From assembly GCA_002367235.1 (NCBI GenBank), contig DFBC01000095.1, positions 2,233-8,177 on the forward strand: a stretch of 5,945 bases of DNA, read 5' to 3'. The position numbers and the translations under genes are program-made. The notes below the pieces were generated by a model. The model was not told the origin of the DNA. It did no database searches and saw only the letters and a list, made by a program, of their open reading frames with translations. This DNA comes from Cellvibrionales bacterium UBA3090. Its GTDB lineage: Bacteria; Pseudomonadota; Gammaproteobacteria; Pseudomonadales; Porticoccaceae. Of this stretch, positions 1 through 5,458 are shown in pieces; position 1 is the first letter of the stretch, and every line of letters begins with the position of its first letter.

Positions 1-992
1 GTAATCTGGTAGAACAACTGAATATCTTCTCGGGTCAACGCCTTAGACAGCTCGAGAATCAACTGATAGTCACCGTGACGATTATCGAGGGCATCTGGTA
101 CTGTCTGGGCGATAGCAACCCGGTGCCATACAGACAACAAGTCTCCCAGGGCCACGGAGTAGTCCGGTGCATGCTCGGCCATTCGTTGAACCACGGCTAA
201 AGCTTCTGTGCCATCACGATTGACTAACGCTCTGGCTATATCGGCAATAGCGGTCAAATCGATAGAACCCAACATCGCGCCGACTTCGACTTCGGTCAGC
301 TTGCCCCCGCCGTGGGCAATGGCTTGATCCGTAAGACTCAGGGCGTCCCGCATACTGCCATCGGCAGCTCGGGCCAACGCCCAGAGCCCGGCCTCATCCG
401 ATGGCACCTGCTCTTCGCCCAACACATATTGTAAATGTTCGACAATACGTTCCGGGCTTAAATTTTTAAGGTTGAACTGCAGACAACGGGACAGGATCGT
501 CACCGGCAATTTCTGCGGGTCGGTTGTAGCCAGCAAAAATTTAACGTGGGGCGGCGGTTCCTCCAGTGTTTTAAGTAACGCATTAAAACTGTGGGTGGAG
601 AGCATGTGCACCTCATCGATGAGGTATACCTTAAAACGACCGACTGTCGGTGCGTACTGGACATTTTCCAGAAGCTCACGGGTATCTTCCACCTTGGTGC
701 GGGAAGCCGCATCCACCTCGATCAAGTCGACAAAGCGACCTTCAGCAATGGAGGTACAAGCGCTGCATTCCCCACAGGGAACTGAACTAACCCCCGCTTC
801 GCAATTCAGGCACTTGGCAAGAATTCGTGCAATCGTTGTTTTACCAACCCCTCGAGTACCCGTAAACAGGTACGCATGGTGGAGACGGTCATGGTCCAGG
901 GCATTAACTAATGCGCGTAAAACATGCTCTTGGCCAACCATTTCTTTGAAATTTCGAGGGCGCCACTTACGGGCAAGAACCTGATAACTCAT
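1..992 (-). CDS. dnaX: DNA polymerase III subunit gamma/tau (clamp loader ATPase), N-terminal part, runs off the left edge
   Basis: Gamma/tau is the ATPase of the clamp loader, which places the beta sliding clamp on primed DNA; the longer tau form also bridges the core polymerases and DnaB helicase. My reading of the open frame from the ATG at 992 down to base 1 gives 330 codons without a stop. It begins MSYQVLARKWRPRNF, the family's usual start. Visible motifs are Walker A GTRGVGKT (45-52), four zinc-binding cysteines (C64, C73, C76, C79, the same spacing as E. coli), Walker B DEVH (126-129), sensor-1 region ATTDPQK (155-161), the SRC motif with the arginine finger R169, and the sensor-2 stretch GSMRDALSLTDQAIA. 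The window ends inside domain III, so the tau tail and any programmed frameshift that makes gamma cannot be seen. The ribosome-binding site is weak (GGAT about 8 bases before the ATG). The gene lies 72 bases downstream of ttcA. Confidence 0.97.
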   Translation of the reverse strand, partial: MSYQVLARKWRPRNFKEMVGQEHVLRALVNALDHDRLHHAYLFTGTRGVGKTTIARILAKCLNCEAGVSSVPCGECSACTSIAEGRFVDLIEVDAASRTKVEDTRELLENVQYAPTVGRFKVYLIDEVHMLSTHSFNALLKTLEEPPPHVKFLLATTDPQKLPVTILSRCLQFNLKNLSPERIVEHLQYVLGEEQVPSDEAGLWALARAADGSMRDALSLTDQAIAHGGGKLTEVEVGAMLGSIDLTAIADIARALVNRDGTEALAVVQRMAEHAPDYSVALGDLLSVWHRVAIAQTVPDALDNRHGDYQLILELSKALTREDIQLFYQI

Positions 993-1019
993 GGGGCAAT
1001 ATCCGGCTGGAGAAAATTC

Positions 1020-1048
1020 ATTATAAGGTCATCCACAGGGTATCGAAA
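1020..1048 (-). promoter_or_regulatory. Candidate sigma70 promoter for dnaX
   Basis: On the minus strand there is a perfect -10 hexamer TATAAT (1025-1020). A poor -35 match, TTTCGA (1048-1043, 3 of 6), lies 17 bases upstream. Transcription would start near 1013, about 20 bases before the dnaX ATG. The whole site lies in the gap between the ttcA stop and dnaX, so dnaX could be expressed independently of its upstream neighbours. The -10 and the spacing are seen directly; activity is inferred. Confidence 0.5.
1029..1037 (+). promoter_or_regulatory. DnaA-box-like 9-mer within the dnaX promoter spacer
   Basis: TCATCCACA matches the strong DnaA box TTATCCACA at 8 of 9 positions. It sits between the candidate -35 and -10 of dnaX, where a bound protein would compete with RNA polymerase. 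A one-mismatch 9-mer is expected about once by chance in a window of this size, so only its position makes it notable. Confidence 0.25.
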
Positions 1049-1064
1049 GCGACGCTATGAGGGA

Positions 1065-1928
1065 TCATACAGACTCACGCACAGTCTCTGTAGCCGCATC
1101 CCACAGATTAACCATACCGATCCGTTCCTCTCTCTCAATTTTCAGTCCAGCGAAATCAAACAGGTCGGTATCAGCCAATTGCGAGGGAGCAACGCCTTTG
1201 ATTGAAGCAAAAATGGTTTCCATACGGCCTGGATACTCTTTCTCCCAGTGTACCAACATCTCCTTGATAACCTGCCGCTGCAGGCCATCCTGAGAACCAC
1301 AGAGGTTACAAGGAATGATTGGAAACTCCATGAGTTCAGCATAACTAACCAAGTCTTCTTCCTTGCAGTAAGCCAGCGGCCTGATGACGATATTCTTTTT
1401 ATCATCACTCAGTAATTTGGGCGGCATGGCTTTTAACTTGCCGCCATAGAACATGTTTAAAAATAACGTTTCAATAATATCATCGCGGTGATGACCCAAA
1501 GCGATCTTGGTCGCACCGATTTGCTGAGCAAACCCATACAGGGAGCCACGTCGCAATCGCGAGCATAAACTACAGTATGTCTTCCCCTCAGGAATCAGCT
1601 CGGTTACGACACTGTAGGTATCCTTCTCCAGAATATGGAATGGCACACCTATTCGGTTCAAGTACTCGGGTAACACTTCCGGGGGAAACCCCGGCTGCTT
1701 TTGATCGAGGTTAACCGCCACTATTTCAAAGGAAATCGGTGCTGTTTTTTGCAAGTTCAGCAGAATATCCAGCATACAGTAGGAATCCTTGCCGCCAGAC
1801 AGACAGACCATGACCTTGTCACCCTCTTCGATCATGTTGTAGTCGGCAATGGCTGTGCCCACATTGCGACGCAAGCGCTTGTGCAGCTTATTAAACTCAA
1901 GTCGTTCTTTACGAGAAAAATCGGTCAT
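1065..1928 (-). CDS. ttcA: tRNA 2-thiocytidine(32) synthetase TtcA
   Basis: TtcA thiolates cytidine 32 in the anticodon loop of certain tRNAs, using ATP to activate the base and a [4Fe-4S] cluster in sulfur transfer; it is cytoplasmic. The 287-residue protein has the PP-loop ATP-binding motif SGGKDS (44-49) and the family blocks NVGTAIADYNMIEEGD (22-37) and NLDQKQPGFP (73-82). The first cysteine pair is CSLC (119-122), followed by RLRRG. GHHRDD is at 145-150 and PCNLCGSQ carries C207 and C210. By comparison with E. coli TtcA, the cluster ligands should be C119, C122 and C207. The C-terminus is about 20 residues shorter than in E. coli (311 aa), in a part that is poorly conserved. The ATG at 1928 gives the expected N-terminus, although no clear Shine-Dalgarno sequence precedes it. 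It lies 134 bases downstream of the dUTPase gene and 72 upstream of dnaX. Confidence 0.97.
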   Translation of the reverse strand: MTDFSRKERLEFNKLHKRLRRNVGTAIADYNMIEEGDKVMVCLSGGKDSYCMLDILLNLQKTAPISFEIVAVNLDQKQPGFPPEVLPEYLNRIGVPFHILEKDTYSVVTELIPEGKTYCSLCSRLRRGSLYGFAQQIGATKIALGHHRDDIIETLFLNMFYGGKLKAMPPKLLSDDKKNIVIRPLAYCKEEDLVSYAELMEFPIIPCNLCGSQDGLQRQVIKEMLVHWEKEYPGRMETIFASIKGVAPSQLADTDLFDFAGLKIEREERIGMVNLWDAATETVRESV

Positions 1929-2062
1929 ATTGTAATTACTGGCTATCGGTACAAGTGGTTAGTAGGGTCGATGCGGGCCATTGTAAGGCTTTTAAATCGG
2001 CCTCCCAAAGACTTTGATCGTCGGGCGTTAGTCGCCCTGCAAACTGTAAGAAAGCCCGTCAA
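1929..2062. other. Intergenic gap between the dUTPase gene and ttcA, with a small hairpin
   Basis: These 134 bases hold no gene that I can support. A 5-bp inverted repeat (GGGCG at 2023-2027, CGCCC at 2033-2037, 5-base loop) could form a GC-rich hairpin in the ttcA leader. It is not followed by a T-run on either strand, so it does not qualify as an intrinsic terminator. I found no convincing promoter for ttcA: the -10-like TACAAT at 1934-1929 directly abuts the ATG and has no matching -35. Confidence 0.5.
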
Positions 2063-2677
2063 TCAGCACATGGCATAACGTTGCTCAAGGACTTGGTACA
2101 AGTCGTCTTTAAAGCTAACACTGCTGTGATCCAACGCAGCCACAGCCTCGACCAGATGCTCATTATCTTCCTTTCCATGCCACTGTTTTCTGTAGCTACC
2201 ATCCTGATAACCATGATCCTGGCGGAAGAAATTAAGTACATTCTTACCCACATAGCGGGTATAGAGTTCATCAAAGGAAAGATCAATACCCGCCATCAGT
2301 GTGGCAAAACCTGGAACATCAAACCCCTTGGTTTCTAATGTAGCGCGAGTGAACTCCTCCAAATCTGCGGGAAAATCACCGGAGGGCCGAGCCTTGGCAA
2401 GCCCCTGCTCAACAGCAATGGCGATGTCATCGCGATTATCCGATTCAAGCAACAGAATACTCAGGCCAAAATGCCAGATATCGACCAACTCAAGCTTGAC
2501 CTGATCTTCATCGGGGGTCTGTTTCTTCCACCATTTCCAGCCATAGTGGTCAAGCAACTCAGCACACTCTATCCAGATAGCCCTGTACCAGGAAAATCCC
2601 ATCTTGGCCCAATTATCATTGACCTTGCTGTTCATGGCTTCCTGTAGATCCAGCATGGTTAAAATTTGTTGCCTCAT
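2063..2677 (-). CDS. Dimeric dUTP diphosphatase (all-alpha, MazG-like fold)
   Basis: The product probably hydrolyses dUTP to dUMP and pyrophosphate, keeping uracil out of DNA and supplying the dTMP precursor. The 204-residue protein has the metal-binding helices of the dimeric dUTPase family: E37-x-x-E40 in IECAELLDHYGWKWWK and E63-x-x-D66 in ELVDIWHF. The family's C-terminal block (residues 139-172) contains YVGKNVLNFFRQDHGY, then G160, Y162 and K164 before W166, and EDN. This fold is unrelated to the trimeric beta-barrel Dut of E. coli and resembles the enzymes of trypanosomatids, Campylobacter and some phages, but such proteins are also common in gammaproteobacterial chromosomes. The ATG at 2677 is favoured over an internal ATG at 2656 because GGGGAG (2688-2683) lies 5 bases upstream. 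It lies 66 bases downstream of the MBL hydrolase gene. The fold assignment is firm; strict preference for dUTP is inferred from the family. Confidence 0.9.
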   Translation of the reverse strand: MRQQILTMLDLQEAMNSKVNDNWAKMGFSWYRAIWIECAELLDHYGWKWWKKQTPDEDQVKLELVDIWHFGLSILLLESDNRDDIAIAVEQGLAKARPSGDFPADLEEFTRATLETKGFDVPGFATLMAGIDLSFDELYTRYVGKNVLNFFRQDHGYQDGSYRKQWHGKEDNEHLVEAVAALDHSSVSFKDDLYQVLEQRYAMC

Positions 2678-2710
2678 TCTCGCTCCCCACCCACTAAAAT
2701 TGCTTGGCTA

Positions 2711-2738
2711 ATACTATCTGCTCCGTGCTTACAGACAA
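2711..2738 (-). promoter_or_regulatory. Weak candidate promoter for the dUTPase gene
   Basis: On the minus strand TTGTCT (2738-2733, 4 of 6) is followed after 16 bases by TAGTAT (2716-2711, 4 of 6). It lies just after the hydrolase stop codon and would start transcription a few bases before the ribosome-binding site. Both hexamers are mediocre, so co-transcription with the hydrolase is an equally good explanation. Confidence 0.25.
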
Positions 2739-2743
2739 CGGAA

Positions 2744-3397
2744 TCAGGCACGGACAAACATATTACTTTGCTTTTCGCTCATAATCGTTGTCGATGGCCC
2801 ATGCCCTGTAATAACGGTCGCATTCTCATCTAGCGAATAAATCCGCTCTCGAATCGACGAAATGATCTGCTGTTGATTGCCACCAGGCAAGTCGGTACGA
2901 CCGATACCGGCCCTGAACAAGGTATCACCGGCAATCAGCGTTTTACTTTCTTCAAACCAAAAGCTGGTGGAACCGGGAGTATGGCCTGGCGTATGAATTG
3001 CCACCCCACCGCAGCAACCCAAGTCATGATCATCGTTGAGATAATGATCGGGGTCTGGCAGGGACGTATTGGGAACACCAAACATCTTGCACTGTGCCTC
3101 AATACCACTCCACAGGAACATATCGCCCTCATGCAGATAAATAGGTGCCCCGGTAGCGCTTTTAATCTCACCAGCAGCAAGAATATGGTCGAGATGAGCA
3201 TGGGTATGGATAATCGCGACAACCTTTAATTCCAGCTCAGCCAGCAGTGCCAGGATAACCTCGGCATTGCCACCGGGATCGACCACCAACGCCTTCTTAC
3301 TGACAGGGTCGCCAATAACGGTGCAATTACACTGTAACGGCCCCACAGGAAATGTCCGGACGATATATTCATTAGCTTCTAAAACGTCTTCAGTCAT
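2744..3397 (-). CDS. MBL-fold metallohydrolase, YcbL / glyoxalase II-like
   Basis: This is a cytoplasmic binuclear zinc hydrolase of the small, single-domain glyoxalase-II-like type (YcbL group), which probably hydrolyses thioesters such as S-lactoylglutathione. The true substrate cannot be read from the sequence. Numbered from the ATG at 3397 (217 aa), the metal ligands are all present: THAHLDH (65-71, with H66, H68, D70, H71), H139 in TPGHTPGS, D158 in AGDTLFRAGIGRTDLPGG, and H199 in TGHGP. The frame is open upstream to an ATG at 3448, but I prefer 3397. AGAGGG lies 4 bases before it, the protein then begins at the usual family position, and the 3448 ATG has no Shine-Dalgarno sequence and overlaps a likely -10 box. 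It is the first gene of the minus-strand cluster. It lacks the C-terminal HAGH domain of classical glyoxalase II. Confidence 0.92.
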   Translation of the reverse strand: MTEDVLEANEYIVRTFPVGPLQCNCTVIGDPVSKKALVVDPGGNAEVILALLAELELKVVAIIHTHAHLDHILAAGEIKSATGAPIYLHEGDMFLWSGIEAQCKMFGVPNTSLPDPDHYLNDDHDLGCCGGVAIHTPGHTPGSTSFWFEESKTLIAGDTLFRAGIGRTDLPGGNQQQIISSIRERIYSLDENATVITGHGPSTTIMSEKQSNMFVRA

Positions 3398-3401
3398 ACA
3401 A

Positions 3402-3407
3402 CCCTCT
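3402..3407 (-). promoter_or_regulatory. Ribosome-binding site that fixes the hydrolase start
   Basis: AGAGGG on the minus strand lies 4 bases upstream of the ATG at 3397. No comparable site precedes the in-frame ATG at 3448. This is the main reason for shortening the open frame by 17 codons. Confidence 0.7.
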
Positions 3408-3446
3408 GTTATATCGAACTGCTTGTAGCCACAAAATAAGCAGCGC

Positions 3447-3455
3447 ATTTTAGCA
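3447..3455 (-). promoter_or_regulatory. Candidate extended -10 promoter for the hydrolase gene
   Basis: TGC followed directly by TAAAAT (3455-3447 on the minus strand) fits an extended -10 element, TGnTATAAT with one mismatch. No good -35 lies 16-18 bases upstream, which extended -10 promoters can tolerate. Transcription would begin near 3440, leaving a leader of about 43 bases before the ATG at 3397 and placing the alternative ATG at 3448 outside the transcript. Confidence 0.4.
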
Positions 3456-3602
3456 CAGCTTATAACCTGTGACCGCTACCCGATAAAACGGCAAGGCCTG
3501 TAAATGGGCCTATCTTAGCGTCTTCACCTAAAACTACCGGCGATCACCGACGCGTTATCGATAGAATATCTTCACCATAATGATTAGCTGCAACCTACTT
3601 CG

Positions 3603-3643
3603 GTAAAGTTTGCAAGATAGCTTGCTTTCAACGTAAAGTTCGC
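3603..3643. repeat. Paired GTAAAGTTYGC direct repeats around a small inverted repeat
   Basis: GTAAAGTTTGC (3603-3613) and GTAAAGTTCGC (3633-3643) match at 10 of 11 positions and their starts are exactly 30 bases apart, about three helical turns. Overlapping the end of the first copy is GCAAG-atag-CTTGC (3612-3625). Equal helical phase suggests binding of a protein to one face of the DNA, but this is inference. Confidence 0.45.
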
Positions 3644-3668
3644 CTGCCTCAGGGAACCTATTATCATT

Positions 3669-3687
3669 TGCAATATCAGATATTGCA
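3669..3687. promoter_or_regulatory. Perfect 19-bp palindrome, probable operator
   Basis: TGCAATATC and GATATTGCA are perfect 9-bp inverted half-sites around a single central A. The site lies 70 bases upstream of the secreted-protein ATG and just downstream of the -10-like TATTAT (3659-3664). A perfect 9-bp inverted repeat with this spacing is expected by chance in only a few percent of windows of this length. It fits the site of a dimeric repressor better than a terminator, since no T-run follows. It does not match the LexA, Fur, ArgR or sigma54 patterns that I know. Confidence 0.55.
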
Positions 3688-3756
3688 GCGCTGGCTCGAC
3701 GAGATAAGCCCTGTCACCAAGCCCTAATAAATAATCCATAATAATGGAGTGATCTA

Positions 3757-4323
3757 ATGAAACTTGTTATCAAGGCCCTTATTCTTTTTACCTTTGGCAC
3801 ACTTCAAGCCTTGGCCGACTCTCCAGCGAAGCCAGATATTAACTGGAACTCGGTTGAAGACATCTCAAAGCAAATCGAATACAAGCTGGACCAAGAACAC
3901 GGTGAAGTCACCTACGGCCCCAACTTTGCTAATTCTGCCAAGTCCCTGTCAGACAATTTTTCTGAAATCTACCTGACCAGACTAATCGACCACAAAGGGG
4001 CAGACCATTACGCCCTGTACATCACCGCCCAATACAACGACACAGATTGGCGTTCCTATGCCGATGCCGTCAACAAACAGGGCAATAAGCTACCGCTTGT
4101 GACACTGTCAAAAAATGAAAATGTATGTGAGGGTAACGCAGCCTGTCGCTATGAAGAGCGATTAGCCATTCCGCTCAGTTTTCTATTTTTCTTTGATGGT
4201 GCAACCATGGGGCTAGACCTGACCATCTCGGGGAATCGGGTGGATAAAATTATGATTCCTACGACCTATTTCAAAGCCATGCTCAATTCAATGCCAGAAG
4301 AAAAACTTTACGACGACATCTAG
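3757..4323 (+). CDS. Secreted (periplasmic) protein of unknown function
   Basis: I do not recognise a named family. The 188-residue product starts with a clear Sec signal peptide: K2 and K6, a hydrophobic core (about 7-16), and A18-L-A20 before D21 as a signal peptidase I site. There is no lipobox cysteine, so a soluble periplasmic or secreted protein of about 168 residues is expected. The mature part alternates polar and hydrophobic residues with many aromatics (YALYITAQYNDTDWRSY, 85-101), which suggests beta-strands. Its only two cysteines, C124 and C130, sit 6 apart and could form a disulfide. A hydrophobic stretch, SFLFFFDGATMGLDL (141-155), is too short and mixed to be a convincing membrane helix. 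The start is supported by GGAG 7 bases upstream. It is a single-gene unit with its own terminator and a long upstream region carrying an operator-like palindrome, so it may respond to a specific signal. Confidence 0.8.
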   Translation: MKLVIKALILFTFGTLQALADSPAKPDINWNSVEDISKQIEYKLDQEHGEVTYGPNFANSAKSLSDNFSEIYLTRLIDHKGADHYALYITAQYNDTDWRSYADAVNKQGNKLPLVTLSKNENVCEGNAACRYEERLAIPLSFLFFFDGATMGLDLTISGNRVDKIMIPTTYFKAMLNSMPEEKLYDDI

Positions 4324-4354
4324 CAGGTGACGCTAGATATCAGCTAAATGACAC

Positions 4355-4390
4355 CAACAAGGGACGACACACGTAGTCCCTTGTTGTCTT
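4355..4390 (+). terminator. Intrinsic terminator of the secreted-protein gene
   Basis: A perfect 11-bp stem (CAACAAGGGAC at 4355-4365, GTCCCTTGTTG at 4376-4386) with a 10-base loop begins 31 bases after the stop codon. The downstream tract is T-rich but interrupted (TTGTTGTCTT), so termination may be less than complete. Confidence 0.75.
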
Positions 4391-4634
4391 CCCACCAGCA
4401 CAACAACCTGTCCTCTGCCCTCAAAACAGCCTTCATATCGGCATTTATCAATCCTAATAGCACAACGCTCTGACACAACATTAAGAATGATCTTCGCTAG
4501 CTACGGGCTGCTCTTCGGTTTGTAATACGGGAAATTACCGATTCGATTCACCATCAATTGTCATTCCTGTTTCCTAAACAGCGCCGTTATCAGTAAAATC
4601 GCGTTTTTTATTATCGCAACGGAGCATTAGCCGC
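4391..4634 (+). other. Gene-free region upstream of the YeeN-type gene
   Basis: These 244 bases carry no open frame that I can support; the best is a 12-codon frame at 4487-4525 with no good ribosome-binding site. The region must hold the promoter of the next gene. Near its end are a 15-bp palindrome, CTGTTT-cct-AAACAG (4567-4581), two -10-like hexamers (TAAAAT at 4594-4599, TATTAT at 4609-4614), and the ribosome-binding site ACGGAG (4619-4624). Confidence 0.5.
4587..4614 (+). promoter_or_regulatory. Candidate promoter for the YeeN-type gene
   Basis: TTATCA (4587-4592, 4 of 6) is followed after 16 bases by TATTAT (4609-4614, 5 of 6). This would give a leader of only about 14 bases that starts at the ribosome-binding site. 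An alternative is TAAAAT (4594-4599) with TTCCTA (4571-4576) 17 bases upstream, giving a more ordinary leader of about 29 bases. I cannot choose between them. Confidence 0.35.
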
Positions 4635-5354
4635 ATGGGCAGAGCCTATCAGAACCGCAAAGAATCAATGGCAAAAACCTCTGACATGAAGGCCAAGGTA
4701 TATAGCCGCTATGGGCGTGAAATCTACGTTAGCGCAAAATCTGGCGGTGTTGACCCCTCAGGCAACCTGGCACTGCGCAGCTTGATCGACCGGGCTAAAA
4801 AGGATCAGGTGCCGGGTCATGTCATCGATAAAGCTATTGATAAGGCGAAAGGCGGCGGCGGTGAAGATTATTCACCTGCACGTTATGAAGGCTATGGTCC
4901 CGGTGGGAGCATGGCCATCATTGACTGCTTAACCGATAACCCCAATCGGACCTTTGGTGATGTTCGTCAGGCCTTTACTAAAACCAAATGCAAAATTGGT
5001 ACTCAGGGCAGCGTTAGCCACATGTTCGATCATTCGGCCATCTTTGTTTTTAAACACGATGACGAAGATACGGTGCTAGAAGCATTGATGGAGGCCGACG
5101 TTGATGTCACCGACATTGAAAATGAAGCCGGTAAAATTACTGTATTCGCGCCACATACCGACTACTTTAAGGCGAAACAGGCATTACTGGATAGCTGTGG
5201 TGAACTCGACTTCGAAGTTGATGAAATACAGTTTATTGCCCACAATTTCACCCCGTTGAACGGCGACGATATCGAATTGTTCGACAAATTTTTAGCCATG
5301 CTGGATGACCTGGATGACGTACAACAGGTTTACCACAATGTTGAATTACCCTAG
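4635..5354 (+). CDS. yeeN: YebC/TACO1-family protein, YeeN type
   Basis: The 239-residue protein aligns along its whole length with my recollection of E. coli YeeN (238 aa), one of two YebC-family paralogues in many gammaproteobacteria. The family was long annotated as transcriptional regulators. Its mitochondrial member TACO1 is a translational activator, and recent work on bacterial YebC proteins points to relief of ribosome stalling at proline-rich stretches. A translation role here is inferred. Visible signatures are the MGR start, VIDKAIDKAKGGG (63-75), YEGYGPGG (84-91), NRT (104-106), GSVSHMF (125-131), the acidic repeat of the third domain (EADVDVTDIENE, 153-164) and the C-terminal DDVQQVYHNV (227-236). 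The ATG at 4635 is preferred over the one at 4668 because MGRxxxN is the conserved YeeN start; GGAG lies 10 bases upstream. The gene is monocistronic, bounded by terminators on both sides. Confidence 0.93.
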   Translation: MGRAYQNRKESMAKTSDMKAKVYSRYGREIYVSAKSGGVDPSGNLALRSLIDRAKKDQVPGHVIDKAIDKAKGGGGEDYSPARYEGYGPGGSMAIIDCLTDNPNRTFGDVRQAFTKTKCKIGTQGSVSHMFDHSAIFVFKHDDEDTVLEALMEADVDVTDIENEAGKITVFAPHTDYFKAKQALLDSCGELDFEVDEIQFIAHNFTPLNGDDIELFDKFLAMLDDLDDVQQVYHNVELP

Positions 5355-5420
5355 ACAGACACCGTGTTTTAAGTACTGAAACAGTTACCTGTTGGTCTAC
5401 GAAACTGGCTGTCACTCATC

Positions 5421-5458
5421 AATAAAAAGGGATCACCACAACCGATCCCTTTTTATTT
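5421..5458 (+). terminator. Strong bidirectional intrinsic terminator after the YeeN-type gene
   Basis: A perfect 14-bp inverted repeat (5421-5434 with 5444-5457) encloses a 9-base loop. The core is AAAAAGGGATC/GATCCCTTTTT and it ends in TTTTTATTT. The A-run on the left arm supplies the T-run for the minus strand, so the element can also stop transcripts of the convergent gene at 5589-5906. It begins 67 bases after the YeeN-type stop codon. Confidence 0.92.

Larger units (their letters stand above)
3456..3756. other. Divergent intergenic region with repeats, no gene seen
   Basis: These roughly 300 bases separate the minus-strand hydrolase from the plus-strand secreted-protein gene. I find no supportable open frame. 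What it holds: an inverted repeat AGGCC/GGCCT (3494-3498 and 3507-3511), an 8-base direct repeat TCTTCACC (3521-3528 and 3569-3576), the paired GTAAAGTT repeats at 3603-3643, a -10-like TATTAT at 3659-3664, and the 19-bp palindrome at 3669-3687. The ribosome-binding site GGAG (3746-3749) lies 7 bases before the ATG at 3757. It is most likely regulatory DNA. Confidence 0.6.

Noticed and set aside
472..984. 170-codon plus-strand open frame opposite dnaX
   Set aside because: It lies antisense to well-conserved DnaX coding sequence, shows no recognisable domain, and the minus-strand frame carries every DnaX motif.
2023..2037. GGGCG/CGCCC hairpin as a terminator after the dUTPase gene
   Set aside because: The stem is only 5 bp and no T-run follows on either strand.
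1701..2078. 125-codon plus-strand open frame across the ttcA start
   Set aside because: It is mostly the mirror of ttcA codons, has no family features, and crosses the intergenic gap without a convincing ribosome-binding site.
2873..3229. 118-codon plus-strand open frame opposite the MBL hydrolase
   Set aside because: It is a shadow of the metal-binding domain coding sequence on the minus strand.
3446..3466. MRCLFCG at the start of the longest hydrolase frame as a zinc ribbon
   Set aside because: The ATG lacks a ribosome-binding site and overlaps a likely -10 element; the region is better read as promoter and leader.
4487..4525. 12-codon hydrophobic open frame (MIFASYGLLFGL)
   Set aside because: No good ribosome-binding site and too short to judge.
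4567..4581. CTGTTT-cct-AAACAG palindrome as an operator
   Set aside because: A 6-bp inverted repeat with a 3-base gap is expected about once by chance in this window; its nearness to the promoter alone is not enough.
4581..4615. T-run GCGTTTTTTATTAT as an intrinsic terminator
   Set aside because: No stem longer than 3 bp precedes it, and it lies just upstream of a gene start, where an AT-rich promoter is more likely.
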